From contig NZ_AOID01000032.1 of the NCBI RefSeq assembly GCF_000337195.1, positions 1 to 45,740 of the forward strand: a stretch of 45,740 nt of DNA. Reading direction: 5' to 3'. The position numbers were made by a program, and so were the translations under genes. The notes under the pieces were generated by a model. It had not been told where the DNA came from, did not search any database, and worked only from the letters and a program-made list of their open reading frames with translations. Shown here piece after piece: positions 1 through 6,971 of this stretch (the stretch's first letter is position 1; each line of letters starts with the position of its first letter). This stretch comes from Natrinema versiforme JCM 10478 (lineage in GTDB: Archaea; Halobacteriota; Halobacteria; Halobacteriales; Natrialbaceae).

Positions 1-34
1 TGCCAGCCCGCTCAGAGATGTGTATAAGAGACAG
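1..34. other. Residual Nextera/Tn5 adapter at left end
   Basis: Positions 16-34 read AGATGTGTATAAGAGACAG, the 19-bp Tn5 mosaic end used in Nextera libraries. Bases 1-15 resemble adapter but do not match exactly what I remember of the standard arms. This is library sequence and not chromosome, so biology starts at about base 35. Confidence 0.95.
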
Positions 35-102
35 TCTTCGGGCTGCCCTTCGAGGAACTGGGCGGTCCGTTCGATGACCTCATCACGGAGGTGAGCGGCT
101 AA
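35..102 (+). CDS. 3' end of an upstream antiporter-operon gene (partial)
   Basis: An open frame runs from the adapter junction to the TAA at 100-102 and encodes about 21 residues starting FGLPFEELGG and ending in EVSG. Its stop overlaps the next start (TAATG, sharing A102), which indicates a translationally coupled operon. In haloarchaeal Mrp/Mnh clusters the preceding gene is usually another antiporter subunit (C- or D-type). The peptide is too short and hydrophilic to name the product. The 5' part is lost at the contig edge. Confidence 0.6.
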
Positions 103-1946
103 TGGCGGTCGAATCCCTGTCGCTCGCCTACCCGCCGCTTTTGGTCTTCGCGGCGGCGCTGCTCGTGCTCGTTCTGCCGCGGATCGCCGGCTTCACCGTC
201 GGCGCGCTCAGTCTCGCGGCCGTGCTCGCGATCTCGCTGGTCGCGCCGGAGGGCCAACACTTGGCCGGGTCCTTCCTCGGATTCGACGTCGTCCCGTTCT
301 ACATCGACGACTTCTCCCGGATGGTAGGCATCGGACTCGGCTTTTTGGGCGTCTGTAGCGTCATCTACGCCTACTCGAGCGAGGCCAGTAAGACGTTAGT
401 CGCGTTCGCACTCGTCTACGTCTCCTCGTCGATCGGGGCGGCCTTCGCCGGCGACTGGCTCGTGCTCCTGTTCATGTGGGAGCTGATGGCGGTGACGAGT
501 ACGCTCGTGGTCTGGCACTACGGTGGCGAGGCCGTTCGGGCCGGCTTCCGGTACGCGCTCTTCCACGGCACCGGCGGCGTGCTCGTGATGCTTGCGGTCG
601 CCGTCCACTACGTCGAGGTCGGGTCGTTCCTCTATACGGCCACCGACGGAATCGCCACCGGAATCCCGGCGCTGCTCGCGGTGCTCGGGATGGGCGTCAA
701 CGTCGCCTTCATCGGTTTCCACACGTGGCTGCCCGACACCTATCCGCGACCGCACATCGCGGCCTCGGTGTTCCTCTCCGTGTACACGACGAAGACGAGC
801 GCGTTCATCCTCTACCGGGCGTTCCCGGTAGAGGGCTCCCACGACCTCTCGATATACATCGCGTATATGGGCGGGCTGATGGCCGTCTACGGCGCGACCT
901 TCGCCCTGCTGCAACACGACATGCGGGCGCTGCTATCCTATCACATCCAGGCCCAGCTCGGCTACATCGTCGCCGGAATCGGGATCGGATCGCAGCTGGC
1001 CGTCGCGGGGTCGATGAGCCACCTGTTCAACAACGTGCTGTTCAAGAGTCTGCTGTTCATGGCCGTCGGGGTCGTCATCTACCGGACCGGCGAGGAGGAT
1101 CTCTATCACCTCGGCGGGCTCTGGCGCGAGATGCCCCTGACCGCGATCGGATTCGGGCTCGGCGCGCTCTCGATCACCGCGATCCCGGGGTTCAACGGCT
1201 ACGTGAGCAAAGGGATGATCTTCGACGCTGCCAATCCAGGATACTACGGCCAACCCGAGTATCAAGCGCTGTACTGGCTGCTCTGGCTCGGCGCGATCGG
1301 GACGCTGCTGTCCTTTATCAAGCTCGGCTACTACGTCTTCTTCCACGGCGAGAGCGATATCGAGGTCGCCGACGCCAAACCCGGCCAGACCGTCGCGATG
1401 CTCGGGCTGGGCGGTGCCTGTCTCCTCTTCGGCGTCTGGTGGCAGGGATTGGCGGACCTCGCGCCGACGCTCCACGGCCACGGCGGTCACTTCACGTTCT
1501 CGTACTACGGCGGCGAGAGCGAACTCCATCCCTACAGTCTCTCCCACCTCGAGACGGCCGGTATCCTGACGGCGGTCGCCGCCGTCACGTTCGTCCTCGT
1601 CCGAAAACCGCTCTCGAAACTCGATCTGGGCGATCCGGCGATGGTCGTCTATCCGGCGACGTACACCTTCAGCCGCTGGACGATGCTCGCGGTGACCGAA
1701 ACGTACGCGGCCGTCGATAAAGCCGTCGTCGGTGGAGTCAAACGCTGTTACTGGATCGGCAACAATCCCGTTCTCGCGGTCGACGCGGCCGCGGGCCGGC
1801 TCCCCGACTGGGTGGTCGATGTCGACGAGCGCCAGCCGACGGACGGCGGGCGTCCGTCCACGATCCACCTCCGGACGGGCATCGGCACCACCGTCTTACT
1901 GCTGACGCTCGTTCTGACGGCGATCCTGTGGCTCCTCGTCGTCTGA
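102..1946 (+). CDS. MrpD/NuoL-like cation/proton antiporter membrane subunit
   Basis: A 614-residue polytopic membrane protein of the complex-I/Mrp antiporter family (the proton-translocating NuoL/M/N fold). It should form part of a multi-subunit Na+/H+ antiporter. Family features visible are the Glu in an LLFMWELMAV helix (about residues 122-131, the equivalent of the conserved TM5 glutamate), the GFHTWLPDTYPRPH loop (about 206-219) and a Lys-bearing VYTTKTSAF helix. A hydrophilic C-terminal part (about 500-590) precedes a last hydrophobic helix. The start overlaps the upstream stop (TAATG), so translation is coupled. It may be one of two D-type paralogues, as is common in haloarchaeal Mrp operons. 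The family is certain, the exact subunit letter less so. Confidence 0.9.
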   Translation: MAVESLSLAYPPLLVFAAALLVLVLPRIAGFTVGALSLAAVLAISLVAPEGQHLAGSFLGFDVVPFYIDDFSRMVGIGLGFLGVCSVIYAYSSEASKTLVAFALVYVSSSIGAAFAGDWLVLLFMWELMAVTSTLVVWHYGGEAVRAGFRYALFHGTGGVLVMLAVAVHYVEVGSFLYTATDGIATGIPALLAVLGMGVNVAFIGFHTWLPDTYPRPHIAASVFLSVYTTKTSAFILYRAFPVEGSHDLSIYIAYMGGLMAVYGATFALLQHDMRALLSYHIQAQLGYIVAGIGIGSQLAVAGSMSHLFNNVLFKSLLFMAVGVVIYRTGEEDLYHLGGLWREMPLTAIGFGLGALSITAIPGFNGYVSKGMIFDAANPGYYGQPEYQALYWLLWLGAIGTLLSFIKLGYYVFFHGESDIEVADAKPGQTVAMLGLGGACLLFGVWWQGLADLAPTLHGHGGHFTFSYYGGESELHPYSLSHLETAGILTAVAAVTFVLVRKPLSKLDLGDPAMVVYPATYTFSRWTMLAVTETYAAVDKAVVGGVKRCYWIGNNPVLAVDAAAGRLPDWVVDVDERQPTDGGRPSTIHLRTGIGTTVLLLTLVLTAILWLLVV

Positions 1947-2024
1947 ACGCAGTATCGACACCGACTCACACGCTGTCGCTCCCTATTTCGCTGTCCGATT
2001 CGTCGCGTCTCAACTGCGGTCCGG

Positions 2025-3137
2025 CTACTCGTCTCGCGACTGCCCATCGTCGTCGACGACTGACGGCTGTTCTCCCGAAACGACGATCGACTGGTCGAGT
2101 ACCGACGCCCGAAGCGTCGGTTTCGACGCCGTCGCCTCGCGGCGGTACGCGTCACCGTCGCCGTCGTGCTCGGGGCCCACGCCCCGCGGCGTCAGGTAGT
2201 TGCCGTCGATATCCACGCCCGCGTCCTCACAGAGTCGTTTTAGGACTGATCGCGCTCCCTCGGTGGTAATCGCCGGCAGCGCGATGGCGTGTTCTCGAGC
2301 GAGTTCGGTCGCCGTCGCGCCCTCGAACAGCGCCTCGATCTCGTTCTCGTCGTACCCTCGATCGCGAAGCACCGATCGAACTCGCGCCGCGATCGACGGC
2401 GCGTGGCCCGTCGGAAACAGCGGCCAGTCGTTCGACGGCGGGTCGAGCACCACCCGATAGCGACGCAGCGGCGTCCGTGCACGGGCGGGAAGCGGGACGT
2501 CCTCGAGGCGCTGGGACTTCCCCAGCACGCGGATCGTCCCCGTATAGAAGTCGACATCGTCCCACGTCGCACCGGTGCGCCGGTCGTCTTCCGGCACCCG
2601 GAACAGTTCGGACCCACGGACGTTCGAGTGAGCGAGGACGGCGACCATCGCGTACTCGCGTAGCCGGGCCCGTCGATCGCTCGTCGATGGCGCGGCCTCG
2701 AGGGCTCGCTCGCGAACGGTGCGCTCGAGTTCGCGCCGTTGTCGCGCGGTCCACGAGTCGCTTTCCGAGCGCGTTTCGGCAGTCGGCAGCGCGGTCTCCG
2801 CGCGGTCGGTCGCGGCGGGGTTGTCCGGGAGAATCCCGCCGCGGACACACCACGAGAGGAACGCGCGGACGACCGCGTAGTAGGTGCCGGCCGTCGAGGC
2901 GGTGTACTCCCCGCGGTCGGTCCGCTGCTGGAGTTCTTCCGCGTACGCGCGCATGTGTTCGACCTCGAGTGCGAACAGGGCGGTGAGGTCGTGTTCTCGC
3001 TCGAGCCAGTCGGCCCACCGCCGAAGGATCGATTCCGCGTTGGACGCGTAGGCTCCGGCACCCGGCCCGTCGGGGTCCCCGACGGCCTTCCGCTGGAGAT
3101 AGGCGTCGACCGCGTCCGTGATCGCGACCTCGGTCAC
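2025..3137 (-). CDS. Tyrosine-recombinase/integrase-like protein with degenerate catalytic end
   Basis: A 370-residue protein with an N-terminal SAM-like core-binding region (about 1-115; the YAVVRAFLSWCV segment is typical) and a C-terminal integrase-like domain. The box I arginine is present in SNVRGSELFRV, and the beta-hairpin lysine is probably in VLGKSQR. The expected HxxR of box II is replaced by LTPRGVGPEH, and no nucleophilic tyrosine is found in the last 60 residues (…LRASVLDQSIVV…). It is probably a domesticated or inactivated recombinase; I saw no other frame that restores the motif. I chose the GTG at 3137 because GGTGAT lies 6 nt before it. The frame extends to 3227 (400 aa), but that N-terminus is basic and atypical. 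It is convergent with the antiporter gene. Confidence 0.75.
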   Translation of the reverse strand: MTEVAITDAVDAYLQRKAVGDPDGPGAGAYASNAESILRRWADWLEREHDLTALFALEVEHMRAYAEELQQRTDRGEYTASTAGTYYAVVRAFLSWCVRGGILPDNPAATDRAETALPTAETRSESDSWTARQRRELERTVRERALEAAPSTSDRRARLREYAMVAVLAHSNVRGSELFRVPEDDRRTGATWDDVDFYTGTIRVLGKSQRLEDVPLPARARTPLRRYRVVLDPPSNDWPLFPTGHAPSIAARVRSVLRDRGYDENEIEALFEGATATELAREHAIALPAITTEGARSVLKRLCEDAGVDIDGNYLTPRGVGPEHDGDGDAYRREATASKPTLRASVLDQSIVVSGEQPSVVDDDGQSRDE

Positions 3138-3646
3138 GGAGCGATCACCCGTCCGGTGACCGCGCGACGACGCGGCGAGGGCCGTCGTCTCCCGCTTCGG
3201 CCGCTGCCCGGTTGCTCGAGGCGGCAATCACCGCGGCGAGAACTGATCGTATCGGTGTCGCCACGGGTCATCGGTTCGTCTCATACTGTTCCGCGATCCT
3301 AAATCCGTGTTTCGATCTCAGGGGGTCGGAAAAAACGCGACTCGGGCCGACCGGCGTGTGGTCGTTCCGGCGGCAGGCGGTCAATTTGTTGGGTCGAATC
3401 GGTGTCTCTCGACGTGATTACCGCTGTCGATCGTCCTCGAAGAGTCATCGGGAGGTAGCTGGGTTTCGAATCTACGATCGGCCAGCAGCGTTTCGTACCG
3501 GCGATTGTGCTTTCCGTGGTTGCTAGCTCGAGAACGATCGATCGCGAACACAGTGACGACCGTTCCGCAAAATTATACAATTCAATATATCGGAATGTAG
3601 TTTATGCCCCATAGTTGGTGGTATCGATCGGGATCTCAGACCTCGC
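3138..3646. other. Intergenic stretch without supported gene
   Basis: About 510 bp. The part up to 3227 is an in-frame extension of the recombinase. The remainder holds only short Arg/Ser-rich frames with no acidic bias. An AT-rich island at about 3566-3606 stands out against the GC-rich surroundings. It lies just past the end of the zinc-ribbon gene and may contain its terminator or a promoter. Confidence 0.5.
3141..3149 (-). promoter_or_regulatory. Ribosome binding site that decides the recombinase start
   Basis: On the minus strand GGTGATCGC precedes GTG at 3137. GGTGAT matches the anti-Shine-Dalgarno end of archaeal 16S rRNA at 6-nt spacing. This favours a GTG start 30 codons inside the longest open frame. 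Confidence 0.6.
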
Positions 3647-3811
3647 TCAGGACGGATGCTGATGTCTGATCCTTTCGGCCGTCATCCCCGGAACCGGCGT
3701 CCCACAGTCTTTGCATTTCCAGTTCGGCGTCGGCGTCCCTCGTTCCTTTTCGAGGTCCTGCTTGAACTCGAGGCGTGCGCCACACGGACACCGATAGGTC
3801 GTGCGGGTCAT
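3647..3811 (-). CDS. Small zinc-ribbon protein
   Basis: A 54-residue protein starting MTRTTYRCPCG. Two cysteine knuckles, CPCG near residues 8-11 and CKDCG near 34-38, make a four-Cys zinc ribbon joined by a charged linker. Haloarchaea encode many such micro-proteins, some affecting motility, biofilm or transcription, but no function can be read here. The open frame extends upstream to 3895. I prefer the internal ATG at 3811 because the domain begins right after it and the extension looks non-coding. It stands alone between gene-poor stretches. Confidence 0.7.
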   Translation of the reverse strand: MTRTTYRCPCGARLEFKQDLEKERGTPTPNWKCKDCGTPVPGMTAERIRHQHPS

Positions 3812-4624
3812 GACCGAACTAACCTGGCGGGAACCGATAAACGGTTCGCCGAGTACCGGCGCGGGAGACGGTACTCGCTCGAGGCTGCTTTCCACTCGCC
3901 GGTATGAGATTGGCCGATCTAGGGGTGAGGGTATCTCGAGCGATTGTCGTCCACTTTCGAATCGGCCGCGAAACCGCGGTGGTCGAGTTGTTCTCCTGAT
4001 ACTGGTTTTTCCCGACTCGAGCCCAGGGTGTCTGCGACTGTGAGCCGTACCGCTCGACGAAATTTCCGCTCTTTCGGCACTAACTCTGGTCGACCAATCG
4101 CTGCCGACTCGTTCAGGACTGGTGTTTTCAGAGAATCGATGCTCGAGTCTTCCCCGTAAGCGGTAGAACCGCCGGAACCACGATTCCGATCATTACTGGA
4201 AACTCGAGTAGATCAAACGTTACCTGAGTTACAGACCGAGGGCACTCACCATCGCTGAGACTCATGGGAGGGCTCGTTTTGGTGACAGCACGTCTGGCCG
4301 AACCGAGCTTGCAGCGCGTGATCTTCGCGCCGAACACTCGTTTGCCGTTCCCGAGGACTCGAGACAATGTTCTTGCCGAGGATGTAGGCGGTGTTGATCG
4401 GAGCAGAGATCGGTCACTTTCTCGGCGGCAGAAATCGAGTTCGCAGTTGTTGGCCACCAGTACGGCCGTCTTTTGGCTTGAACCAAATTATAAACTCTAT
4501 GCTGCGATATGGAATATGGCGGACGTACCGCGTGATTCCGGATCGGTGACCCGTCGTGTATCCCGTCGCTTGCCACCGCTTTTCGCGCCAAATGGGCCCG
4601 AATCGTCGTCTATCAACCGAGACA

Positions 4625-4660
4625 CGTCTCTCGTGAGACGGTGTTTTCTCGTTCAGAAAA
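4625..4660. repeat. Two short inverted repeats upstream of HTH gene
   Basis: CGTCTC (4625-4630) pairs with GAGACG (4635-4640) across 4 nt. TTTTCT (4644-4649) pairs with AGAAAA (4655-4660) across 5 nt. Both sit just upstream of the TATA-like box of the regulator gene, a plausible place for an archaeal operator. Confidence 0.4.
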
Positions 4661-4676
4661 ACCGGACTGCTTTTCA

Positions 4677-4684
4677 TAGTTATA
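4677..4684 (+). promoter_or_regulatory. TATA-like box for the HTH gene
   Basis: TAGTTATA is centred about 25 nt before the GTG start at 4706. This is the spacing expected for a leaderless haloarchaeal transcript and supports the GTG start. Confidence 0.5.
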
Positions 4685-4705
4685 CCGGAACGAACAGCTA
4701 TACCA

Positions 4706-5053
4706 GTGAGTGAGGAACCTGACCTGTCTACATTGCTTGCGGTCCTCGACGACGAGTACGCACGGGATATCCTCACCCACACGAGCGTCGAACCCATGTC
4801 TGCCAGTACACTGAGCGAACGGTGTGACGCGTCCCTCCCGACGATCTACCGGCGGCTCGACCGTCTCGAGGAGTGTCACCTCGTCACCGAAGAGACGGAA
4901 CTCGCACCGGACGGCAACCACTACAGCGTCTACAGTGCGAACCTCGATCGGCTCGAACTGTCGCTGGAGGACGGCTCGTTCGCCCTCGAGTTGACGTACA
5001 GCGAGGAAGACGTCGCCGACAAGTTCACCCGCATGTGGGAGGGGATGCGATGA
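4706..5053 (+). CDS. Winged-helix (ArsR-like) transcriptional regulator
   Basis: A 115-residue acidic protein with a winged-HTH fold. LSTLLAVLDDEYARDIL is the helix that opens many haloarchaeal wHTH proteins. The recognition-helix region is STLSERCDASLPTIYRRLDRL (about residues 35-53, here given in part), followed by the wing GNHYSVYSANLDRLEL. It begins with GTG and probably lacks a leader. Its TGA overlaps the ATG of the downstream membrane gene (ATGA at 5050-5053), so the two are translationally coupled. It may repress its own operon through the inverted repeats at 4625-4660. No effector-binding cysteines are evident. Confidence 0.85.
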   Translation: MSEEPDLSTLLAVLDDEYARDILTHTSVEPMSASTLSERCDASLPTIYRRLDRLEECHLVTEETELAPDGNHYSVYSANLDRLELSLEDGSFALELTYSEEDVADKFTRMWEGMR

Positions 5054-5361
5054 GCCGGAGCGTCGTCCGAATCGACGAGGCGACGTTGTTCGAACTGTTG
5101 ACCGTCACGAGTCTCTTCCTCGTCGCTCTCTTCGGGACGATAATCGCCTATCAGGCCTACCGTGGGTACCGACGCAATGATGCGTCGTCGATGCTCTATC
5201 TCTCGATCGGGCTCCTCCTGTTGACGATGTGTCCGTTCCTCGTCAACATCGCGGTCGCCACGCTGGTCAGTCCGGATCAAACGGTCATCGCACTGCTCGA
5301 GAACGTGAGTCGACTGGTCGGACTGGTTGCGATCACCTACTCGCTGTACGGACGGCATTGA
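5050..5361 (+). CDS. Three-helix membrane protein coupled to HTH regulator
   Basis: A 103-residue protein with three hydrophobic segments at about 15-36, 50-75 and 83-100 (LLTVTSLFLVALFGTIIAY; MLYLSIGLLLLTMCPFLV; a C-terminal helix with LVGLVAITYSLYG). The inter-helix loop is basic (YRGYRRND). It overlaps the preceding regulator gene by 4 nt. The HTH-plus-small-membrane-protein pair recurs in haloarchaea, and I believe this family is labelled DUF7521, though the number is from memory. The membrane partner might sense the envelope and modulate the regulator, which is inference. Confidence 0.75.
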   Translation: MSRSVVRIDEATLFELLTVTSLFLVALFGTIIAYQAYRGYRRNDASSMLYLSIGLLLLTMCPFLVNIAVATLVSPDQTVIALLENVSRLVGLVAITYSLYGRH

Positions 5362-5690
5362 GCGAGTACGGCGATCGACGAGTGGTAGGGCCGAAGCGAT
5401 CCCGGGACACCGTTTCTGCGAACAGTGAGGGGGAGCGACGCGTCATCCCCGCGCGAGGGGGCTCGCGGGGACTGGGGCTGGCGTCGCACCCGTGGGGATG
5501 ATCGGATGCGGGGATGCATCGGGGGACCATCAAGGCGTGCGGGGCTGACCTCTCGTCCCCCGCTTGGATCGTTTCGTGCCGACCTATTAGTGATACGAGC
5601 GCGTTTTCTGGGTCGGAAAATCCACGTCCGCCGGCGATCGCTCGCGTGTGGTTCCACAGCTTTCTTCGATCCCGTCGCCGTAGGACCGCT
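5362..5690. other. Intergenic stretch with GC-rich stem-forming segment
   Basis: No gene is supported in these 329 bp. TCATCCCC (5443-5450) is complementary to GGGGATGA (5494-5501). Between them CGCGAG (5453-5458 region) can pair with CTCGCG (5462-5467) with a small bulge. GGGGATG recurs again at about 5510-5516. It could be the terminator of the membrane-protein operon or a structured leader of the stress-protein gene. Confidence 0.4.
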
Positions 5691-6068
5691 ATGCAGTACC
5701 TTCTCGGCACCGACTCCGTTCACACGACGGCGGCGATCTGTGACTATCTCGGCGACCGAGTCACCGCCGACGACGCGGTGACCGCGATCGCGGTCGCCGA
5801 CGACGCGACGACGCGCCGCGACGGCGAGGAGGCGTTGAACGTCGCGCCCGTTCGACTCGCGGCTGCAGGCGACGTCGAGACGGAGCTTCGATCGGGCACC
5901 CCCGCCGAGACGCTCCTCGAGGCGGCGGCCGAGTTCGACGCTGACGAACTCGTGATCGGCACACACAGCGGTAATCCCGGTTCGATCGGCGGCCTCGGCT
6001 CGACCGCACAGCAATTGCTCGCCGATGCGGGTCGCCCGGTGGTCGTCGTTCCGATTCCGGAGCTCTAA
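5691..6068 (+). CDS. Universal stress protein (UspA) family
   Basis: A 125-residue Usp-like alpha/beta nucleotide-binding protein, somewhat short for the family (about 140-150). The late part follows the Usp plan: ETLLEAAAEFDADELVIGT (strand 4 region), then GSTAQQLLADAGRPVVVVP, the usual serine-bearing phosphate loop and last strand. The N-terminal ATP-loop aspartate is replaced by a GTDS sequence, so ATP binding is uncertain. The ATG at 5691 is chosen because family homology begins there. The frame extends upstream, but that extension is basic. Confidence 0.85.
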   Translation: MQYLLGTDSVHTTAAICDYLGDRVTADDAVTAIAVADDATTRRDGEEALNVAPVRLAAAGDVETELRSGTPAETLLEAAAEFDADELVIGTHSGNPGSIGGLGSTAQQLLADAGRPVVVVPIPEL

Positions 6069-6128
6069 CGCTGCAAGCGGCGCGGAAAAACGCAGAGAGC
6101 GCTCCCGGCGATACGGATCGGGGCCTGA

Positions 6129-6923
6129 TCAGAACGGGAACAGCGAGTCGGCCTCGAGATCGCGTTCGATGAGTTCGATCTCGTGGCCGTCCTGACCCCT
6201 CGTGAACGCGTACATGTTATCGTTGCTCTCGGGGTCGCGGTAGTCGTCGGCCCCGCGCTCGACGAGTTGCTCCCAGTCGTCCTGGAGGTCGTCGACGCGG
6301 ATACAGAGGTGGCCCCACGCGTCGCCCATGTCGTACGTGCGGCCGTCGTAGTTGTAGGTGAGTTCGACGGACATCGCCTCCGCGGGGGCGTCGCGGGGCT
6401 CGACGAAGTAGTTCGCGAAGGTGTCGGATTCCCAGCGGCCGACCTCGTCGTACTCGAACTTGCGGGTCCAGAAGCCGAGCGCCTCGTCGGCGTCCTCGAC
6501 GCGGATCATGGTGTGATCGAGTGACCAGAGCGCGCCCTCGTCGGGGTCGCGCTGGACGATCTCGATCTCGTGGCCGTCGGGATCTTTGACGAAGGCGTAG
6601 TCGCCGCCGCAGGACTCCGGATCGCGGTAGTCGTCGACGCCCGCATCCATCAGCTGCTGGTAGTAGTCCTCGAGTTCGCCCTCGGGGACTCGCACCGCGA
6701 TGTGGCCCCACGCGTCGCCCACTTCGGGCTCTTCGCCCTCGTTGTGGGTGATCTCGAGCATCGCCCCGTCCTCGTGCATCTCTTCGGGGCCGAGATAGAC
6801 GATGGTGAAGCCGTCGCCCTCGAAGCGGTCTTTCTCCTCGTACTCGAGGTGGGTCTGATACCAGTCGAGCGATGCCTCGAGGTCAGCGACGCGGATCATC
6901 GTGTGATCGAGCGTTCCGTCCAT
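6129..6923 (-). CDS. Two-domain VOC (glyoxalase I-like) protein
   Basis: A 264-residue protein made of two tandem vicinal-oxygen-chelate domains (about 1-126 and 133-264). Candidate metal ligands of domain 1 are H7 (LDHTMIRV), E57 (LEITHN), H74 (WGHIAVRV) and E121 (GHEIEIVQ). Domain 2 repeats the pattern with LDHTMIRV, VELTYN, WGHLCIRV and GHEIELIE. This is the arrangement of glyoxalase I (lactoylglutathione lyase), and both active sites look intact. Haloarchaea lack glutathione but make gamma-glutamylcysteine, so a hemithioacetal of that thiol is a plausible substrate (inference). Single gene, 49 bp from the NhaC gene on the same strand. Confidence 0.88.
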   Translation of the reverse strand: MDGTLDHTMIRVADLEASLDWYQTHLEYEEKDRFEGDGFTIVYLGPEEMHEDGAMLEITHNEGEEPEVGDAWGHIAVRVPEGELEDYYQQLMDAGVDDYRDPESCGGDYAFVKDPDGHEIEIVQRDPDEGALWSLDHTMIRVEDADEALGFWTRKFEYDEVGRWESDTFANYFVEPRDAPAEAMSVELTYNYDGRTYDMGDAWGHLCIRVDDLQDDWEQLVERGADDYRDPESNDNMYAFTRGQDGHEIELIERDLEADSLFPF

Positions 6924-6971
6924 ACGCGAAACGACGCCTGCGAGTCCAAAAAACGTGGCGAACCCGGCGGT

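Larger units (their letters stand above)
3812..4705. other. Gene-free, lower-GC stretch of about 0.9 kb
   Basis: No convincing coding frame. The longest candidates (4264-4713 plus strand, 4128-4457 and 4262-4591 minus strand) are Arg/Ser-rich, lack the acidic composition of the neighbours and show no motif I recognise. Base composition is visibly less GC-rich than in flanking genes. It may be decayed accessory DNA next to the recombinase-like gene, although no terminal repeats or transposase motifs were found. The last 80 bp contain the operator-like repeats and promoter of the HTH gene. Confidence 0.5.

Noticed and set aside
3299-3580. 93-codon minus-strand frame between the recombinase and zinc-ribbon genes
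   Set aside because: No acidic bias, no family pattern and it crosses an AT-rich island typical of non-coding DNA.
4264-4713. 149-codon plus-strand open frame upstream of the HTH gene
   Set aside because: It is Arg/Ser-rich, lacks acidic bias or recognisable motif and overlaps the promoter and start of the HTH gene.
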